Position numbers and translations under genes: made by a program. Positions 61,521 to 64,000 of a DNA stretch of 64,000 nucleotides are shown one piece after another. Numbering within the stretch: position 1 is the first letter of the stretch; each line of letters opens with the position of its first letter. The notes beneath the pieces were generated by a model, which did not search any database, was not told where the DNA came from, and worked only from the letters and a program-made list of their open reading frames with translations. The DNA comes from Callaeas wilsoni (taxonomy: Eukaryota > Chordata > Aves > Passeriformes > Callaeidae), in assembly GCA_013398955.1 (NCBI GenBank), contig VWPU01017854.1, positions 124,001 to 188,000 of the forward strand, read 5' to 3'.

Positions 61521-61683
61521 CTTATGCTGGTTCAATTGTTTAGCCAACGCTTTGCTATTTTCAGGATGTATTTCTTGAATCTTTCGCTGAGTATCTTCTA
61601 CGTGTTGAATCCAAGTGTCCAAAGAATTGTAAGTATCTTTATAATACTTCAGAGATTTATTAATACCTTCTAAGTCACGCAAC
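61521..61683 (-). CDS. DST: DST exon, end of plakin-domain region
   Basis: This is an internal exon of 163 nt. Its first G completes a split codon, and it then reads [20 protein letters not shown] and continues to QLNQHK. The acceptor is ttttattttagaag-like pyrimidine DNA ending in cag, and the donor is AAG|GTATGA. The segment corresponds to the human region with [20 protein letters not shown]. It is the most 5' exon of the gene in the window, shared by the a, b and e isoforms. The exon before it must lie beyond 64000. Confidence 0.93.
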
Positions 61684-64000
61684 CTGATTTTATTTTAGAA
61701 GACAAATCAAAGGGGAGAAGATGATTATTAAACACAAAAAATACAACACTAAGGCAAATACAGTTTTAAAGGCTCCCAATGCCTTAGCTCTGCTACAGCT
61801 CACAGTATAAACATACTAAAATAACACTAATTAAACGGCAAATTCACTTCTCAAACACGAAGGCTCCCAGCTTGATGAAGCCTTTCCATTTGTCATAAAA
61901 GACATCCAGGAGAGATCCTACTACACAAGAAACTCTTAATCTCTCATTAGCATGTTCAACTGCTTGAAACTCCACAAGCACAGGAAACCCCAAGAAAGAG
62001 GGAGGGTTCTGCTACAGTGATCAGCTCTGTTACAAGTAGTGAGAGTATTTCAAATGTGACCTATGAACTGAGAAGGAGTGTGCCGTGCTGGAGTCAAGTA
62101 GTGGTTCACCATACTCCCTGTGTCTCCCACAAAACAGCAGGAGTTACACTAAAACTAAAGCCTGTAAATATGCTAATGTGCAAAAGTAATTGAACATGTA
62201 CATCTAATTTTAAATCACATTTTTGACCTAAAAAGAGAGTTCTATGTATTTCTTTAAAGTAATTTTCCATACTGAGGGAAATACTGAGTTTTTCTTTCAT
62301 GATCCTTATACTGTTACTTGTTATTGTGGTGTGGTTTTGGTGGTTGCTTTGTGCAGCGCCAGGAGTTAGACTCGATGATCCTTGTGGGTTCCTTCCAGCT
62401 CAGGATATTCTATGACTCTACTTAAAAGATCATATAAATATGACCACTCAACACTGCAGAATAAACATACAAATTAAACAACCTTTTACAGTTTGACTTG
62501 GAATGAATATTTTGAATTGCTCTAGTGTTGCTCTTAAGATGCCAAAAGGAGACTAAAAAAGAGCAAGCGAAGGAAATTCTATTGCACAGGTTTCATACTT
62601 GAGCATGTTTCAAAACTAATAACCATGAAAAAGAGAAAGGATCATGATAACTGTAGTCAATATTTGTACATATGTTTTGTATAATGATTATCAGTGTCAA
62701 GCTGGTAGGAAGAAGCAGAGATAATATTTGTAGAAAGCAGCTTGTTTACAGCTCTGTGCTGCAGCTACCACAATCTGTCCTATTTACACCAGAAGTCACT
62801 ATGTATTAACAGTCATTTTTCAGCATATTCTGTTCAGTCCTAGGAGGAGAGCATGTGGTTCATGCTTACTCTCTTGAAGAAATAAGAACACTTCATTACC
62901 TCATAAAACTACTGTTTAATCATTTAAATTATGTCACACTAACAACTGATGAAAAATCAGAGGTGAAACTTAAGCTAACTGCAGCCAGCTTTCAATGAGT
63001 CACCTTTTGGCCATCTTCCTTCTAACTTCCAGCAATGTTAAATAGATACAACTAAACTAGTTAATTACAAGTGAATAACTTCAATACTGAACCTGAAGGT
63101 ATATTCACCTCTTAGAAAAGGAGGACAAAAATGTGATAGGTTGTTGTGTGAACTTCTACATCAACAGCACTATCTTCAGTGCTCTTTTTTAGGCTATCTA
63201 TAATGACAAACTAAAGTACATTTTAAAGGAAATAAGTTCAGACTGTAAAGAACTCCTCAACATTTGTCCATACTTTTGCCTTCAGCCTCTACAATTCTGC
63301 TTCCTTTACATTCAGGAAACAGGACCGTAGAGATTGAAGAAAAAAGCATTTCCAGGAATGCCATGAATGGACATCTCCTTCAGAAATAGGGGTAGGTCCG
63401 TTCTGCTGTATCTGCACATCTGTGTAGGCTTGTGCACTTGAGCAACATTTTTCAGTATCAACTTGACAGTAAAGAGCTGAATTTAGAGCCTCTTAAATAT
63501 CTCTGCTGGATATTTAAAAAAATAAAAGGCACTTCACCAATAAGTTATTGCACCAAAATTATCACAGAAGTCAATGGAAGCGATGAACTTCCAGACTTAA
63601 CACCTGAGTAATTAAAAGCAAATTAACATGAATTCAATCATAACTGATGAATCAGCTCATCAATTTAGCCCATCAGAATTAATGATATGGAGAAACAGAT
63701 GGTATTTCCATAGGACTGCCTGCCATTTCTGCAGGTTTGGTTTTTTTTAGAGAAAAAAGACAATTTATCTCTACTATGTACCAGTAAGTAGTAAGTTTCT
63801 TGTTCATGTTTTGGAGCTTAACAGTCACAGACATTTCCAGTGGAAAAGTAAGGCAATGTCGTCAACAGCAAATAAGGGTCTTCATCCCAGCACATTCCAA
63901 AACCAGTTCAGAAAACTATTCAGACCTGCTTTAACATTAATTTCTGATTGTTTTTCCTCAGAAAGAAAAAAAAAAGCAGTATAAAACATGAACAGATTAT
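61684..64000 (-). other. DST intron, upstream edge of window
   Basis: 2.3 kb with one CR1 tail (62345-62420). I looked for the preceding human exon ending NVHVQIDNR and did not find it. Confidence 0.7.
62345..62420 (+). mobile_element. CR1 LINE 3' end fragment
   Basis: The motif gcgccaggagttagactcga, tgatccttgtgggttccttcc and the end ggatattctatgactcta is a second avian CR1 subfamily tail. It is short and lies on the plus strand in the intron above the 61683 exon. Confidence 0.9.

Larger units (their letters stand above)
7560..61683 (-). other. DST: DST (dystonin/BPAG1) gene, internal part
   Basis: This is the central part of a spectraplakin gene, a giant linker that joins actin, microtubules and intermediate filaments. 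The exons run from high to low coordinates. Each is bounded by AG acceptors and GT donors on the minus strand, and phases stay consistent throughout. Translations match recalled human DST closely, for example [51 protein letters not shown] and [20 protein letters not shown]. The paralog MACF1 is rejected because the sequence follows the DST version, and because the BPAG1e-type coiled-coil exon is DST-specific to my knowledge. The actin-binding domain, most of the plakin domain, the later spectrin repeats and the EF-hand/GAS2 end lie outside the window. Confidence 0.97.

Noticed and set aside
38406..61683. Assigning the gene to the paralog MACF1
   Set aside because: The exon sequences match recalled DST better, and the BPAG1e coiled-coil exon and SSLYY-type ending are DST features.

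Overview
The window is a stretch of vertebrate, almost certainly bird, nuclear DNA lying inside one large gene, DST (dystonin, also BPAG1), transcribed on the minus strand from high to low coordinates. The bird call rests on three 3' ends of CR1 LINEs of the avian type and two ERVL-like LTRs. Those LTRs resemble a family I know from songbird and other neoavian genomes, so a non-galliform bird is likely (inference). DST was recognised by comparing translated exons with the human protein from memory; no database search was run.

Layout, in transcription order. From 61683 to 59642 four exons encode the end of the shared plakin-side region. At 58104 there is a large exon-like open frame (at least 529 codons) that I do not recognise from known DST isoforms. 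Next come the two exons of the epithelial form BPAG1e: a 923-codon coiled-coil exon (55075-52307) and the last exon with plakin repeats and the stop codon (51750-49834). Three small exons follow (48440-45035), then the giant 1854-codon exon of the muscle form BPAG1b (43967-38406), with plakin repeats followed by a long acidic disordered tail. From 38195 to 7560, 21 exons encode 1946 residues of the spectrin-repeat rod shared by the neuronal (a) and muscle (b) forms. The junctions where isoforms diverge (exon ending 59642, the acceptors at 58104, 55075 and 48440, and both ends of the giant exon) are all phase 0, so modules can be added or skipped without changing frame.

At the left end, downstream of the last rod exon, a CpG island (about 2080-2660) lies inside the gene body. 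It precedes a 413-codon open frame (1239-1, running off the window) beginning MGKPLSRPDC. This resembles the alternative N-terminus I remember for human MACF1 isoform 4, at the same place relative to the spectrin repeats. I read it as an internal promoter and first exon for a short DST isoform that lacks the actin-binding and plakin domains. Its N-terminus also looks like a myristoylation signal.

The remaining DNA is intron. It carries CR1 fragments, two LTRs in the same orientation (antisense to DST), one with a clear 5-bp target duplication, AT repeats, and a few GC-richer tracts that I cannot explain. No RNA genes, CRISPR arrays or second protein-coding gene were found.
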